A DNA stretch of 64,000 bases from Desulfospira joergensenii DSM 10085 (GCF_000420085.1 NZ_ATUG01000001.1:1945223-2009222); one strand, 5' to 3'; positions 51,479-60,982 are shown, numbered from the stretch's first letter. The notes: generated by a model not told the origin, from the letters alone. Made by a program: numbers and translations.

Positions 51479-54475
51479 ATGGGAAGTCAAACAGCCCCCC
51501 AGTTACTAGAGAAAAACCAGGAGATAGAAGGCTACCGAGTGCTTCGGGTGGTCCCCCTCCCCAGTATCGATTCAAAACTGATCCACCTGGTCCATGAAAA
51601 GACAAAAGCAGTCCACATCCACATTGCCAACCAGGATAAGGAAAACACCTTTGGGGTCTTCTTCAGAACCGTGCCCAAGGACTCCACCGGAGTGGCCCAC
51701 ATCCTTGAGCATACGGTGCTCTGCGGTTCTGAAAAGTTCAAGGTGAGGGATCCTTTCTTCTCCATGATCAAGCGAAGCCTTTCCACGTTCATGAATGCGT
51801 TTACGGCTTCGGACTGGACCATGTATCCTTTTTCCACCCAGAATCAAAAAGATTATTACAACCTCATGGACGTCTATCTGGATGCGGCCTTTTTTCCCGA
51901 TATCGACGAGTTGAGCTTTAAACAGGAAGGCCACAGGCTCAATATCCTGGACAGGGAAGATAAGGAAGTGGAACTGGAGTACAAGGGTGTGGTCTACAAC
52001 GAGATGAAAGGGGCCATGTCCTCTCCCAGCCAGGTAATGGGCCGGGCCCTGTTTCAATGCCTCTATCCGGACACCACCTATTGCAACAACTCCGGGGGAG
52101 AACCCGGCGACATCCCCAAACTGACCTGGGAAGGACTGAAGGCCTTCCATGCCAGATACTATCACCCGTCCAATTCTTTTTTCTATACCTACGGCAACCT
52201 TCCCCTGGAAGAAAGCCTTGCCTTTATCTCCCAAAAGGTGCTGAACCGGTTTGACTATCTGGATGTGGATTCAAAGGTCCCCTCCCAGCCCAGGTGGGAC
52301 AAACCGAGGCAGGAGAAAAAAGCCTTTCCCTTTTCCGATTCAGGGGAGGCCGCCAAAAAGTTTCAGGGCTGTGTGGCATGGCTTACCTGCGATGCCAGGG
52401 ATTCCTTTGAGATCCTGGTTCTCACGGTATTGGAGCAGGTTCTTCTGGGCAATTCCGCCTCTCCCCTGCGAAAGGCCCTCATCGATTCCAAACTGGGATC
52501 GGCCCTGTCCGACTCCTCGGGGTTTGACCCGGACAACCGGGATGCCATGTTTGTCTGCGGGCTCAAGGACATATCCGGAGAATCCGTTGAAAAGGTGGAG
52601 GAGATCATTTTTTCAACATTACAGGAACTCGTGGACAAAGGGATTGACCGGAGCCTCATTGACTCGGCCATCCACCAGATTGAATTCCATAGAAAGGAAA
52701 TCACCAATACCCCTTATCCCTTTGGTATCAAGCTCCTGCTCTCCTTTGCCGGCACCCTGATCCACGACGGCGACCCCGTGGCCTGCATCAATATAGACGA
52801 AGACATTGAGCGGCTCAACAGGGAGCTTGACCAGGGCCGGTTCCTGGAAGGCAAGATCCAAGAGTACTTCATTGAGAATCCCCACAGGATGCGGTTCACC
52901 CTTGAACCGAACCCGGATCTTGAACAGAACCAGGTAAAGGAAATCCGGGAGGAGCTCAAGGCAAGGCTCAAAACCCTAAGCCCGGAGGAGCTGGACCGGA
53001 TCCGGGAAGATGCCAGGGCCCTTGAAGCGCTCCAGGAAAAGGAAGAGGATGTCACGGTCCTTCCCACCCTGGAACTGGAGGATGTGCCCCCGGAGATCGA
53101 AATGATCCGGCCGGACAGCCTGGAAGAGGTATCCTTTGCCACGGTCTATGACAAGGCTACCTCCGGGATCCTCTACTTTACCTGTCCTGTGGGTGCCGGC
53201 AGTATTGACCCGGGCATGTTTCCCCTGGTTCCGTTTTTCTGCAAGGCCTTTACCAACGCAGGCACCCGGGAAAGTTCCTATGTCAGCATGGCCGAAAAAA
53301 TGGACCTGTACACCGGCGGTGTTTCCATGTCCCCTTTTTCCGGCTCCTATTTTTCAAAACAGGGAGGGTATCATTCCTTCCTGGCCCTACAGGGAAAGGC
53401 CCTGGACCGGAACGTGGAAAAACTCTTTGAACTGATCCGGGAGTTTGTTCTCGAATACGGGTTCCATGACCACGACCGGCTCAAAAGCCTGCTTCTTCAG
53501 TACCAGGCCTCCATGGAAGCCTCCATCGTATCCGCGGGACACAGGTATGCCATTTCCCTGTCCGCCCGCCATCTGTCCAAATCCTCTTACATCAATGAAC
53601 TCTGGCACGGCATTGCCCAGTACCAGCACGTCCAGTCCATTGTTGAAAAGCTGGAGCTCCCGAAATCCGGGGAAAAAGTTCTCCAGGATATGGACTCGGA
53701 TTTCCGGCGGATTGCAGGGGCGCTCTTTCGGAAAAACAATTTTAAACCGGCCGTGATCGGGTCCAGGGATTCCATCCTGGTTTCGGACAAGAATATCGGC
53801 CGGATCTACCAGGGCCTGCCCGACGGTTCCCAGAAGGCCTTTCACACCCCAAAAATTGAATTTGACGAGGGCCTGCCCCGCGACGGATGGTATACCAACA
53901 CGGCAGTATCCTTTGTGGGCCAGTCCTTTAGAACCGTGAGAATCACCCATGAGGATTCCCCGGGCCTGGCCGTGATCAGCAAACTTTTGCGCTCCCTTTA
54001 CCTGCACAGGGAGATCCGGGAAAAAGGCGGGGCCTACGGCGGATTTGCCATGTACAACACCGAAGAGGGTATCTTCTCCTTTGGATCCTACCGGGATCCC
54101 CACATCAAACAGACCCTGGATGTATATAAAAATGCCTGCGATTTCATCATGAAGGGGGAGTATACCCAGACCGACGTCAAGGAGGCCATCCTCCAGGTCT
54201 GTTCGGACATTGACAAGCCCGAGACACCGGGGCCCGCCGCCATGAAGGCCTTTTACCGGGACATCACCAAATTGTCCGATGAGATCCGCCGGAATTTCAA
54301 GGATGCCCTGCTGGGACTGGACAAGGAAAGGATCCTGAAGATCGCCGAGAAATACTTCAGCGTGGATGACAGCCTCAAAGGCGTTTCCGTGATCTCCTCC
54401 AAGGCCCTTCTTGAGTCGGCCAACCAGACCCTTGAATCGGAGAACCAAAAGCCCCTGAAGCTGAATAAAATATAG
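51479..54475 (+). CDS. M16C-family metalloprotease (presequence protease-like)
   Basis: A 998-residue single-chain peptidase related to PreP/insulinase. The inverted zinc motif HILEHTVLCG (H-x-x-E-H, about 75-79) is in the first of four repeated domains, with the distal Glu in NEMKGAMSS. The C-terminal half contains the substrate-binding R/Y region (REKGGAYGGFAMYN). PreP-type enzymes clear peptides inside a closing chamber; bacterial ones are usually cytosolic, and no signal peptide is seen here. AGGAATGAGG precedes the ATG. Confidence 0.9.
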   Translation: MGSQTAPQLLEKNQEIEGYRVLRVVPLPSIDSKLIHLVHEKTKAVHIHIANQDKENTFGVFFRTVPKDSTGVAHILEHTVLCGSEKFKVRDPFFSMIKRSLSTFMNAFTASDWTMYPFSTQNQKDYYNLMDVYLDAAFFPDIDELSFKQEGHRLNILDREDKEVELEYKGVVYNEMKGAMSSPSQVMGRALFQCLYPDTTYCNNSGGEPGDIPKLTWEGLKAFHARYYHPSNSFFYTYGNLPLEESLAFISQKVLNRFDYLDVDSKVPSQPRWDKPRQEKKAFPFSDSGEAAKKFQGCVAWLTCDARDSFEILVLTVLEQVLLGNSASPLRKALIDSKLGSALSDSSGFDPDNRDAMFVCGLKDISGESVEKVEEIIFSTLQELVDKGIDRSLIDSAIHQIEFHRKEITNTPYPFGIKLLLSFAGTLIHDGDPVACINIDEDIERLNRELDQGRFLEGKIQEYFIENPHRMRFTLEPNPDLEQNQVKEIREELKARLKTLSPEELDRIREDARALEALQEKEEDVTVLPTLELEDVPPEIEMIRPDSLEEVSFATVYDKATSGILYFTCPVGAGSIDPGMFPLVPFFCKAFTNAGTRESSYVSMAEKMDLYTGGVSMSPFSGSYFSKQGGYHSFLALQGKALDRNVEKLFELIREFVLEYGFHDHDRLKSLLLQYQASMEASIVSAGHRYAISLSARHLSKSSYINELWHGIAQYQHVQSIVEKLELPKSGEKVLQDMDSDFRRIAGALFRKNNFKPAVIGSRDSILVSDKNIGRIYQGLPDGSQKAFHTPKIEFDEGLPRDGWYTNTAVSFVGQSFRTVRITHEDSPGLAVISKLLRSLYLHREIREKGGAYGGFAMYNTEEGIFSFGSYRDPHIKQTLDVYKNACDFIMKGEYTQTDVKEAILQVCSDIDKPETPGPAAMKAFYRDITKLSDEIRRNFKDALLGLDKERILKIAEKYFSVDDSLKGVSVISSKALLESANQTLESENQKPLKLNKI

Positions 54476-54511
54476 AGCTTCCTTTATAAGGTCATGAAAA
54501 AAAGATTGGAT

Positions 54512-55411
54512 TTAATTTGAATCTTTTGGGCGAAAGAGCCGGACAAGTCTGTCCCGGCTCTCCCCGGAGATCTCCCCCCGCTGGATAGCGATGTCCAGGG
54601 TGTGCCTGCCCAACAGCCTGTAAAATTCTGAAAACCCGGGCATTTTCCCGTCAATATCGGCAAGATGGCCTGCAATGACTTCATGGTCTCCCCGGGCCAC
54701 GGGCCCGGTCAGGGCCTGGACACTTCCCCGGGCCTTGATGTTCTTCAGGGTCCCCTGGATCAGGGGCTCCAGAATCGAATAGGCTTTTTTCTCATCCAGG
54801 CCGGCCTCGCCCAGCAGGCTGAGGGCGGCATGTTCCAGGGTGACCAGATAGTTGGAGGCCACCACGGCGGCGGCATGGTAGAGGACCTTGGCCCGGGTGG
54901 GGATGGTAAAGGATCCGGCCCCGAGGGCGGAGACGATCTTCTGCCCCAGGGCCACGGCCCGGTCGTCGCCTTCAAGGGAGATATTGATTCCCGTAAAGGG
55001 AGAGGCCTGTCCCGCCTCATAGGGGGCAAAGGCCTGGAGGGGATGGATGGAGCCGATGGCGGCCCCGGTCTGCTTAGCCGAATCCAGAATAGAGGAAGAC
55101 AGGGCTCCGGACAGATGGAAGACCACGGACCCGGAACTGAACCCGCCGGCCTCTGCCACGGCCCTGCACACCGGTTCAATCACCGTGTCCGGGGTGGTGA
55201 TAAAGACCAGGTCTGCGGCCTTTGCCGCCTCCACCGGATCCCGGCCCTCCCGCCCTGCTCCGGCCGCCTTTACGGCTCTTTGGGCGGAGGCCCGGCTTTT
55301 GCTGCACAGAACAGCGGGCATAAATCCCTGTTGGGCCAGGAACACGGACAGGTTTATGCCCAGCCGGCCGCAGCCGATAATGGAAAATCTTTGTCCCTTA
55401 TTTGTACTCAT
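54512..55411 (-). CDS. Rossmann-fold/DUF2520 protein, candidate reductase next to panB
   Basis: A 299-residue protein. An N-terminal NAD(P)-binding fold ([21 protein letters not shown]-x-G-x-x-G) is followed by IHPLQAF and a helical DUF2520 domain ([20 protein letters not shown]). The start at 55411 lies inside the panB gene (14-bp overlap: GAGTATGAGT), so it is translated with panB. This coupling suggests a role in pantothenate synthesis, perhaps as an alternative ketopantoate reductase in place of PanE (inference). The longer frame upstream is panB in another phase and is rejected. Confidence 0.78.
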   Translation of the reverse strand: MSTNKGQRFSIIGCGRLGINLSVFLAQQGFMPAVLCSKSRASAQRAVKAAGAGREGRDPVEAAKAADLVFITTPDTVIEPVCRAVAEAGGFSSGSVVFHLSGALSSSILDSAKQTGAAIGSIHPLQAFAPYEAGQASPFTGINISLEGDDRAVALGQKIVSALGAGSFTIPTRAKVLYHAAAVVASNYLVTLEHAALSLLGEAGLDEKKAYSILEPLIQGTLKNIKARGSVQALTGPVARGDHEVIAGHLADIDGKMPGFSEFYRLLGRHTLDIAIQRGEISGESRDRLVRLFRPKDSN

Positions 55412-56183
55412 ACTCGTCCGAGGGAAATTTCCCCTGCTTGACCTCTTCGATATAGGAGGCCAGGCCTTTTCTGGCTTCTCCGGCCAGATCGGCATATTTT
55501 TTTACAAACTTGGGCAAAAACCGGTCATTGATTCCCAGCATATCGTGGAGAACCAGGATCTGGCCGTCGCAGGCAGGCCCGGCCCCGATACCGATGGTGG
55601 GGATCTTCAGGGTCTTTGTAATCTTTTCGGCAATGGGGGAGGGAATCCCTTCCAGAACCACGGAAAAGGCCCCGGCATTTTCCACATCTTTGGCATCCTT
55701 GAGCAGCCGCTCCTCATCCCTCTGGACCTTGAACCCGCCCATCTGGTGGACCGACTGGGGGGTCAGGCCGATATGGGCCTGAACCGGGATACCGGCCCGG
55801 GCCATGGCGTTTATGGCCGGGCAGACATCTGCCCCTCCTTCTAGTTTGACGGCGGAAGCCCCGGCCTCCTTGAGGAAACGGCCCGCATTTTCAACGGCAC
55901 GGTCCAAAGAGCCCTGGTAGGACATGAAAGGCATGTCCCCCACCACCATGGCGGACTGGCAGGCTCTTGCCACCATGGAGGTGTGGTAAAGAATCTCATC
56001 CATGGTCACTGCCAGGGTATTTTTCTTTCCCTGGACCACCATGCCCAGGGAATCCCCCACCAGGATGATCTCAATCCCCTCCTGGTCCAGCATGCATGCA
56101 AAGGCATAGTCATAGGCGGTCAGAGCGGTGATTTTCCGCCCTTCCTGCTTCATTTTCATCAAGCTCGAAGTGGTCGTCTGCAT
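55398..56183 (-). CDS. panB: 3-methyl-2-oxobutanoate hydroxymethyltransferase
   Basis: A 261-residue TIM-barrel enzyme making ketopantoate from 2-oxoisovalerate and methylene-tetrahydrofolate, the first committed step to pantothenate and CoA. Motifs: [30 protein letters not shown] with the metal-binding Asp, [18 protein letters not shown] and [21 protein letters not shown] precedes the ATG. The 3' end overlaps the DUF2520 gene. panC and panD are not in the window. Confidence 0.94.
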   Translation of the reverse strand: MQTTTSSLMKMKQEGRKITALTAYDYAFACMLDQEGIEIILVGDSLGMVVQGKKNTLAVTMDEILYHTSMVARACQSAMVVGDMPFMSYQGSLDRAVENAGRFLKEAGASAVKLEGGADVCPAINAMARAGIPVQAHIGLTPQSVHQMGGFKVQRDEERLLKDAKDVENAGAFSVVLEGIPSPIAEKITKTLKIPTIGIGAGPACDGQILVLHDMLGINDRFLPKFVKKYADLAGEARKGLASYIEEVKQGKFPSDEYEYK

Positions 56184-56344
56184 TTACGCCCTCCTGAAGT
56201 TACGGATTCACCCCCCGGGAGGGGGGACACAGCCACACTCTAAAGTAAAACCGGACAGGTTTCAACCTTTGTTTAACTTGAAATTCCCGGGATAACGGGC
56301 AGGATCCGGACCTGTGAAAAAAAAGATTTTTCCCCTCCCCGGAA

Positions 56345-57847
56345 CTAGTTTGAACAGACCATCCCCCGGGGGTTTCTGGCGGTTCTGGGAACCTGCCTGG
56401 GGATCTTGATCAGGAACTTGGTCCCCTTGTCCTGGGTGGATTTCACCTTGATCTCCCCCCGGTGCTGCTGGACCACCTTATTGGCGATATAGAGCCCCAG
56501 GCCCGTGCCCTTGTTCCCCTTGGAGGAAAAGAAAATGGTAAATATGTTTTTCAGGGTGGCATCGCCCATGCCCAGGCCGTTGTCCTGGATGGTAAACAGG
56601 GCCTTTTCCTTGTCCACCCTGGCATGGAAAGAGATCCAGTGTTGTTTTTCTCCGCCCTGGTCGATGCAGGCCTCAATCCCGTTTTCAATGATATTGACCA
56701 TGGCGGACTGGAGACTTTCCTCATCGATTTCAAAGATATCGTCCCGGGTCAGCACCTCCAGTTTGTGATCGATGCGGATATTGTTCTTCCGGGCGCTGCC
56801 CGACACGATCTTGAGGGTATCTTCAAGAAACCGGCCCACAGAGACCTGCTGCCATGCCATTTTCCGGGTCTTGGTATAATAGAGGATATCCAGGACCAGT
56901 TTCTTGATCCGGGCCGTCATCTGCCTGGACTGGTCAAAGCCCTCCCGGATCTTTTCCCGGCTGTTGGCTTCAAATCCCCTTTCCATGAGATACATGCCCC
57001 CGTCCAGACTGGTCAGCAGGCCCTTGATGCCGTGGGATATGGAGCCGATCATAAAACCCAGGGAGGTCAGGTGATCCTCAAGGCGCCGGACTTCCGTGAT
57101 GTCCGTGAGCATGACCATGGCATTCTTGATCTTTCCCCGGCTGTCCCGTAAGGGCGTGGTCCAGCACAGGACCGTATGCTTGACCCCGTCCGAGGAAATG
57201 ATCTCCATCTCCGATGCATGGCTGGTCCCGTCCCGGAAGGTCTTTTCCAGGGAGCACTTGGTGCAGGGTTCATCCCTGTTCTTGAGTATGCCGAAGCAGT
57301 ATTCCCCCTGGTGATCGCCGAAATACTCCTTGAACTTTTTATTGCAGTCCGTGATCTGGTAGTCCCTGTCCCGGACATAGATGAAACAGGGCACGGCATT
57401 GAAAAGCTGCTCATAATTTTTTTCGGACCGGGCAAACCGGCTCTGGTAGCAGGTATCGTTAAAGCAGATATGTTTGTGAAGATAGTTTCTCTCCAGGGCC
57501 CGGTTGATGTAAAAGTCAAAGGTCCGGGCCTTGGCAGGAAGGGTAAAGAAATCCGAAGCCCCGTATTGCAGGGTTTTCACTCCCGTATCCAGCATATCCT
57601 CGGGAACGGCGGCAATGATCTCCTTATCAATATCCGTCTTTGTGATCCATTCGATCCGTTCAAGGCAGTCCTGCTTTTCCTTTCGGATAAAAACCACGAC
57701 CACATCCGGGTCCCGCCGGGACTCGGGAAAGGCAAGCTCCCCTGCCGTTTCAATGGACTTGAACTCCAGCTCCCTGTAGAATCTGGACTGCTCAAGGTCG
57801 GGAATGGCCTCTTCGGCATAGTTGATCAACTCAATAACTCTTTCCAT
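56345..57847 (-). CDS. PAS-containing sensor histidine kinase with degenerate receiver-like N-terminus
   Basis: A 500-residue soluble kinase. Residues 1-110 look like a receiver fold (DVVVVFIRKEKQD, then AASD-like GASDFFTLPAK) without a clear phosphorylatable Asp. A PAS domain follows (about 145-265) carrying the Cys pattern YCFGILKNRDEPCTKCSLE, common in sulfate reducers and possibly cofactor-binding. The H-box is FMIGSISHGIKGLLTSLDGG (about 275), and the ATPase has NIIENGIEAC, DNGLGMGD and GTGLGLYIAN. AGAGGG lies before the ATG. No cognate regulator is adjacent. Confidence 0.88.
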   Translation of the reverse strand: MERVIELINYAEEAIPDLEQSRFYRELEFKSIETAGELAFPESRRDPDVVVVFIRKEKQDCLERIEWITKTDIDKEIIAAVPEDMLDTGVKTLQYGASDFFTLPAKARTFDFYINRALERNYLHKHICFNDTCYQSRFARSEKNYEQLFNAVPCFIYVRDRDYQITDCNKKFKEYFGDHQGEYCFGILKNRDEPCTKCSLEKTFRDGTSHASEMEIISSDGVKHTVLCWTTPLRDSRGKIKNAMVMLTDITEVRRLEDHLTSLGFMIGSISHGIKGLLTSLDGGMYLMERGFEANSREKIREGFDQSRQMTARIKKLVLDILYYTKTRKMAWQQVSVGRFLEDTLKIVSGSARKNNIRIDHKLEVLTRDDIFEIDEESLQSAMVNIIENGIEACIDQGGEKQHWISFHARVDKEKALFTIQDNGLGMGDATLKNIFTIFFSSKGNKGTGLGLYIANKVVQQHRGEIKVKSTQDKGTKFLIKIPRQVPRTARNPRGMVCSN

Positions 57848-57989
57848 CTACCCTCTCTAGACGTTTCCCCAAGCCGGGAAAACGTTTTTTTCTATCCTTA
57901 TTTAAATACGACTACGTTTTTTTATTTTTCAATGCAATAATAGACAATAAGCCATGAATGGCATTTTACAAATATTTACCGGAAAAAAA

Positions 57990-58520
57990 ATGAACCCGAA
58001 ATCGATCCGTGCCTTGCTTGAAAATTATTTTGCCCTTGTCAGGCGGGTGGATGAGCATGTCCGAAACCTTGAAACCCGGTACCGGGAAAACATCGCCTGC
58101 AAAAAGGGATGTGATGACTGCTGCCGGTTTCTGACCCTCTTTCCCGTGGAGGCCTTTGCCCTGGCCGCAGCCTTTGCCGAACTGGCCCGGGAGGAGAGAG
58201 AGGCCGTCCGGGAGGCCTGTATTGATGAAGAGCGCTGCCCCCTGCTCCTGGATCATCAATGCCTGTTATACCCTGCAAGACCTATTATCTGCCGGACCCA
58301 CGGCTTTCCCATTTACATGGAAGAAAAGGGCACCCCCCGGGTGGACTTCTGCCCGGAAAACTTCAAAGGGATCACGGATCTTCCCAAAGAGGCCCTCATG
58401 GACCTGGATCAGCTCAACGCCGTCCTCACGGCCGTGAACAGCCATTTTATCCAATCCATTGAAGGGGATCTTCCGGAAAGGATTCCTGTTTCCCAGGTTC
58501 TGTTTCTGCTGTGTGATTGA
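57990..58520 (+). CDS. YkgJ-family cysteine-cluster protein
   Basis: A 176-residue protein of the putative zinc/iron-chelating YkgJ/Fli B-like family. The Cys cluster is CKKGCDDCCRF (about 37-47), then CPLLLDHQCLLYPARPIICRTHGFP (split into CPLL and CLLYPARPIICR segments) and a last Cys in DFCPENF. These form a metal or Fe-S site. The start at ATG 57990 is chosen over an earlier ATG because it fits the family N-terminus; both have weak ribosome sites. The function of the family is unresolved. Confidence 0.8.
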   Translation: MNPKSIRALLENYFALVRRVDEHVRNLETRYRENIACKKGCDDCCRFLTLFPVEAFALAAAFAELAREEREAVREACIDEERCPLLLDHQCLLYPARPIICRTHGFPIYMEEKGTPRVDFCPENFKGITDLPKEALMDLDQLNAVLTAVNSHFIQSIEGDLPERIPVSQVLFLLCD

Positions 58521-58534
58521 AGGGTTCTGCCCCG

Positions 58535-58566
58535 AAAAAAAACCGGGCCGTCTGATGACGGCCCGG
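58535..58566 (-). terminator. Strong minus-strand intrinsic terminator without an obvious gene
   Basis: CCGGGCCGTC (58543-58552) and GACGGCCCGG (58557-58566) form a perfect ten-pair stem with a TGAT loop. On the minus strand it is followed by eight T; on the plus strand there is no T-run. It therefore ends a transcript running leftwards from 58570-58880, where no credible protein gene is seen. Confidence 0.7.
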
Positions 58567-58883
58567 CCTTAAGAGAGAGTTGGAGCATGAAAAAGAGAAA
58601 TTGGTATTGTTTTGCTTGCTTTCTCTTTCTACGATTATAGTTTTTAGCACACCTTTCTTCCCTGGACATGACACCAGGATTATCAAATGATTAACTTCCA
58701 AATTCGTGTTGCGGTCTGTAAATTCATTCTGAAAAGGCGGCAAAGGGTCTGCCGAACAACTTGCCCGTTGGCGATAATAGTGCTTTCTGAAATCTTTAAA
58801 AGTCTCCCCTGTCTATATGTTCCGGATAATTTTGTTTGTTCCGGATTCTGAAAACCGAAAACAATTGGCTGAGTATAGCTGCC
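58567..58883. other. Non-coding stretch upstream of the orphan terminator
   Basis: About 320 bp. Minus-strand frames exist but lack ribosome sites and protein-like composition. A CCTGGTGTCATGTCCAGG hairpin lies near 58661-58678. A short minus-strand RNA ending at the terminator is the simplest reading. Confidence 0.35.
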
Positions 58884-59017
58884 GGCCGGAGAGGGGATGG
58901 GGTGCCGCCTAATCCAAAGCCGGACGGAAAGTCCGGCTTTGGGGTGAACTTTTCGCTCCTCCGCGTCCTGCGGCCGCAAAAAGTTGAACCCGGCTCTACC
59001 CCATCCCCCCTCCGGCC
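58884..59017. repeat. 134-bp GC-rich imperfect palindrome
   Basis: GGCCGGAGAGGGGATGGGGT at the left pairs with a right arm differing at one position. Inside are a perfect 12-bp hairpin, CCAAAGCCGGAC/GTCCGGCTTTGG (58914-58942), and an AACTTTT/AAAAAGTT stem around a GC-rich loop. It encodes nothing visible. Confidence 0.65.
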
Positions 59018-59107
59018 TCTGGCACAGGAGATTTGAAAATCCATGATCTATTCGAAAAATTATTTTTAATAAGCCAGGATTATCATCAACGGTTCTCCTA
59101 TCGGGGA

Positions 59108-59281
59108 GGCCGGGGTGGGCTGCGGCGGAGACATGGAGTGGGATTCTGTAGAGCCTCTTAGTGGAATTGCGCGGTTAAAAGGGGGAATTGTTTGAGCACC
59201 GCGAGTTTTTCCCCTTCAGCGCAATGGAATTTAGAGGCTCTGGGAATTCTTCACTCTGCGGAGCTGCAGCCTGCCCCGGCC
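59108..59281. repeat. 174-bp imperfect palindrome related to the 48.3-kb element
   Basis: Paired arms are GGCCGGGG/CCCCGGCC, GGCTGC/GCAGCC, AGAGCCTCT/AGAGGCTCT, ATTGCGC/GCGCAAT and GGGGGAA/TTCCCC around a loop with TTTGAGCACCGCGAG. AGACAT..GGGATT.TGTA and CTCTGCGGAGC blocks match the element at 48266-48497, as does CCTATCGG before the outer arm. No clear flanking duplication is seen, so this copy may be worn. Confidence 0.65.
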
Positions 59282-59510
59282 GCTGATAAAAAGTCTGCCA
59301 CCTTTTTCATATCTGACCATCCCCAAATTGCACCTCATGAAAGATAGGAATGCTCCTTCTCAAATATTGATTATATGCAAAACCGCACAATCAATATCAA
59401 CAGAATTCCTTGACTTTTCAATGGGTTTTACATATGGCTTCTGGAAAAAAGGTTTAAATAATTGGAATTGCGTAAATACATGTAATTCATGTTAGCTAAA
59501 GAAAGGAAAA

Positions 59511-60116
59511 ATGAAATCACAGAAATATCCATATATCACAATAGCAATATCGATTGTTACAATAGTATACTCATTATACGTGAATGTTCAGATAAGTGGA
59601 TCATTCTTTGGCAAAATCAAGTATGTGGAATTGGAACCGTACGGTGGAGTCACTTTTAGCCATCTTTGGAATCTGGAATTGTGGCGAATATTTGTTTCAC
59701 AAATAATCCACTTTAAACAACCTCATATGTTATTCAACGTTTTATCATTCGCTTTATTGGGTTTGATCCTTGAAAAATATATTGGTTCTATACGTTTTTT
59801 TATTCTTTGGTTGCTATCTGGTACATTTGGTACCCTGATAAGCACGTTGACCGTTGAACCACCATGGAATATTGGAACTGGAGCCTCTCAAGCAGTATTC
59901 GGTGTCTCGGCGTTAGGTATCCTGGTAATTTGGAAGAAAATTGATACTTCATTTTTATTTAAATTCATTGTTGGCTTCGCATTGATACCAGCTTTGCTAT
60001 TAGACTTGGTTTATGCTCATCATCCAAAATTAGGGCATATAGTGGGATTTATAACAGGCTTGGCTATAGGTTTGTATTATTTGAATAAACACAAGATAAC
60101 GCATGGCTCAAATTAA
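59511..60116 (+). CDS. Rhomboid-family intramembrane serine protease
   Basis: A 201-residue membrane protein with about six helices. Family landmarks: LWRIFVSQIIHFKQPHMLFN (W-R and the H...N pair of the second helix), GTGASQAVFGVSALG with the catalytic Ser in GASQAVFG, and HHPKLGHIVGFITGLAIG with the catalytic His. It cleaves transmembrane substrates, unknown here. AAAGGAAAA precedes the ATG. It is AT-rich relative to the core, opening a run of isolated plus-strand genes that look acquired. Confidence 0.85.
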   Translation: MKSQKYPYITIAISIVTIVYSLYVNVQISGSFFGKIKYVELEPYGGVTFSHLWNLELWRIFVSQIIHFKQPHMLFNVLSFALLGLILEKYIGSIRFFILWLLSGTFGTLISTLTVEPPWNIGTGASQAVFGVSALGILVIWKKIDTSFLFKFIVGFALIPALLLDLVYAHHPKLGHIVGFITGLAIGLYYLNKHKITHGSN

Positions 60117-60178
60117 GTTAACAAAAGCTTCAACCTGATTTTATGTGATAAAAATCACTTCATTAAGAGGGCAAATTC

Positions 60179-60745
60179 ATGAAATTTAATGAACTATTAG
60201 AAAAACGCCGGTCTGTACGTAAATATCAAGAGGCATCTGTTTCTATAGAGGTCATTCAAGAAATTCTAAATGAAAGCACCCTTGCACCAAACGCAGGGAA
60301 CGAGCAACCTTGGAAGTTTATTATTGTAAATAACAAAGCAATGCTTAAAAAAATTTCAGACGAGGGCAAGAAAAATATTCTTGCTCGTATTGCTGCCAAT
60401 CCAAATGATTATGCAAAAAAATACCAAAGTATGTTGCAAAACGAGTCGTTCAATGTCTTTTACAATGCACCGTGTTTGGTTTTGATTCTTGGATTTTCTC
60501 ATCTAAAAAATTTATATGTTGATTGTGCATTGGCAGCCAGCTATTTCATGATGGGAGCAGCTTCCAGAGGTTTAGGAACGTGCTGGGTGAATTTTGGAAC
60601 AGAAATACATGACCCGAAGATTAGAAATGAATTAAGCATACCGGACAATTGTACAATTGTAGCTCCAATCATTTTGGGCTATCCCGAAAAAATTCCTACG
60701 GCCCCAAAACGAAAAAAAGCGGAGGTATTAAAAATAATCATATAA
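60179..60745 (+). CDS. Nitroreductase-family FMN oxidoreductase
   Basis: A 188-residue flavoenzyme. It starts with the FMN-binding LLEKRRSVRKYQEASVS, followed by STLAPNAGNEQPWKFIIVNN, and has the late GLGTCWVNFG and ILGYPEKIP motifs. It reduces nitro compounds, quinones or similar acceptors with NAD(P)H. It is AT-rich and lies 62 bp after the rhomboid gene. Confidence 0.88.
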   Translation: MKFNELLEKRRSVRKYQEASVSIEVIQEILNESTLAPNAGNEQPWKFIIVNNKAMLKKISDEGKKNILARIAANPNDYAKKYQSMLQNESFNVFYNAPCLVLILGFSHLKNLYVDCALAASYFMMGAASRGLGTCWVNFGTEIHDPKIRNELSIPDNCTIVAPIILGYPEKIPTAPKRKKAEVLKIII

Positions 60746-60762
60746 CCTGACGCCGAACCTGA

Positions 60763-60867
60763 CCAGAGAATCCGCTTAACGATCTCTCCGCATTGAAATC
60801 GCTGTTGTGGACGATCAAAGACGGGGAAGCCCGCACTCCCGGGGAATGGATGGCCAAAACCGCATAA
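60763..60867 (+). pseudogene. C-terminal remnant of an amidohydrolase gene
   Basis: A 34-codon frame ending in TAA reads PENPLNDLSALKSLLWTIKD then GEARTPGEWMAKTA. NPL.D.SAL....W.IKDG is the standard end of amidohydrolases of the imidazolonepropionase/dihydroorotase type. No start or upstream part exists (a TGA precedes it) and the composition is GC-richer than its neighbours. It is a leftover of a lost gene. Confidence 0.5.
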
Positions 60868-60982
60868 CCAGCTGTTGGTAAGGATCCATGAATCAGCCGC
60901 TTGCCCTACAGCAGCACGTCAGAAGGGATCGGCAATCAAAAAATGCCAAACAGAAAATTATTGAAAGAAAGCTTGAACTCAA

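Noticed and set aside
53387..54448. 353-residue minus-strand frame opposite the M16 protease
   Set aside because: Shadow frame; the plus strand encodes the complete protease with its motifs.
58409..58743. Minus-strand frames of 86-98 residues around the orphan terminator
   Set aside because: They read straight through the terminator hairpin and into antisense of the YkgJ-type gene, with no ribosome site.
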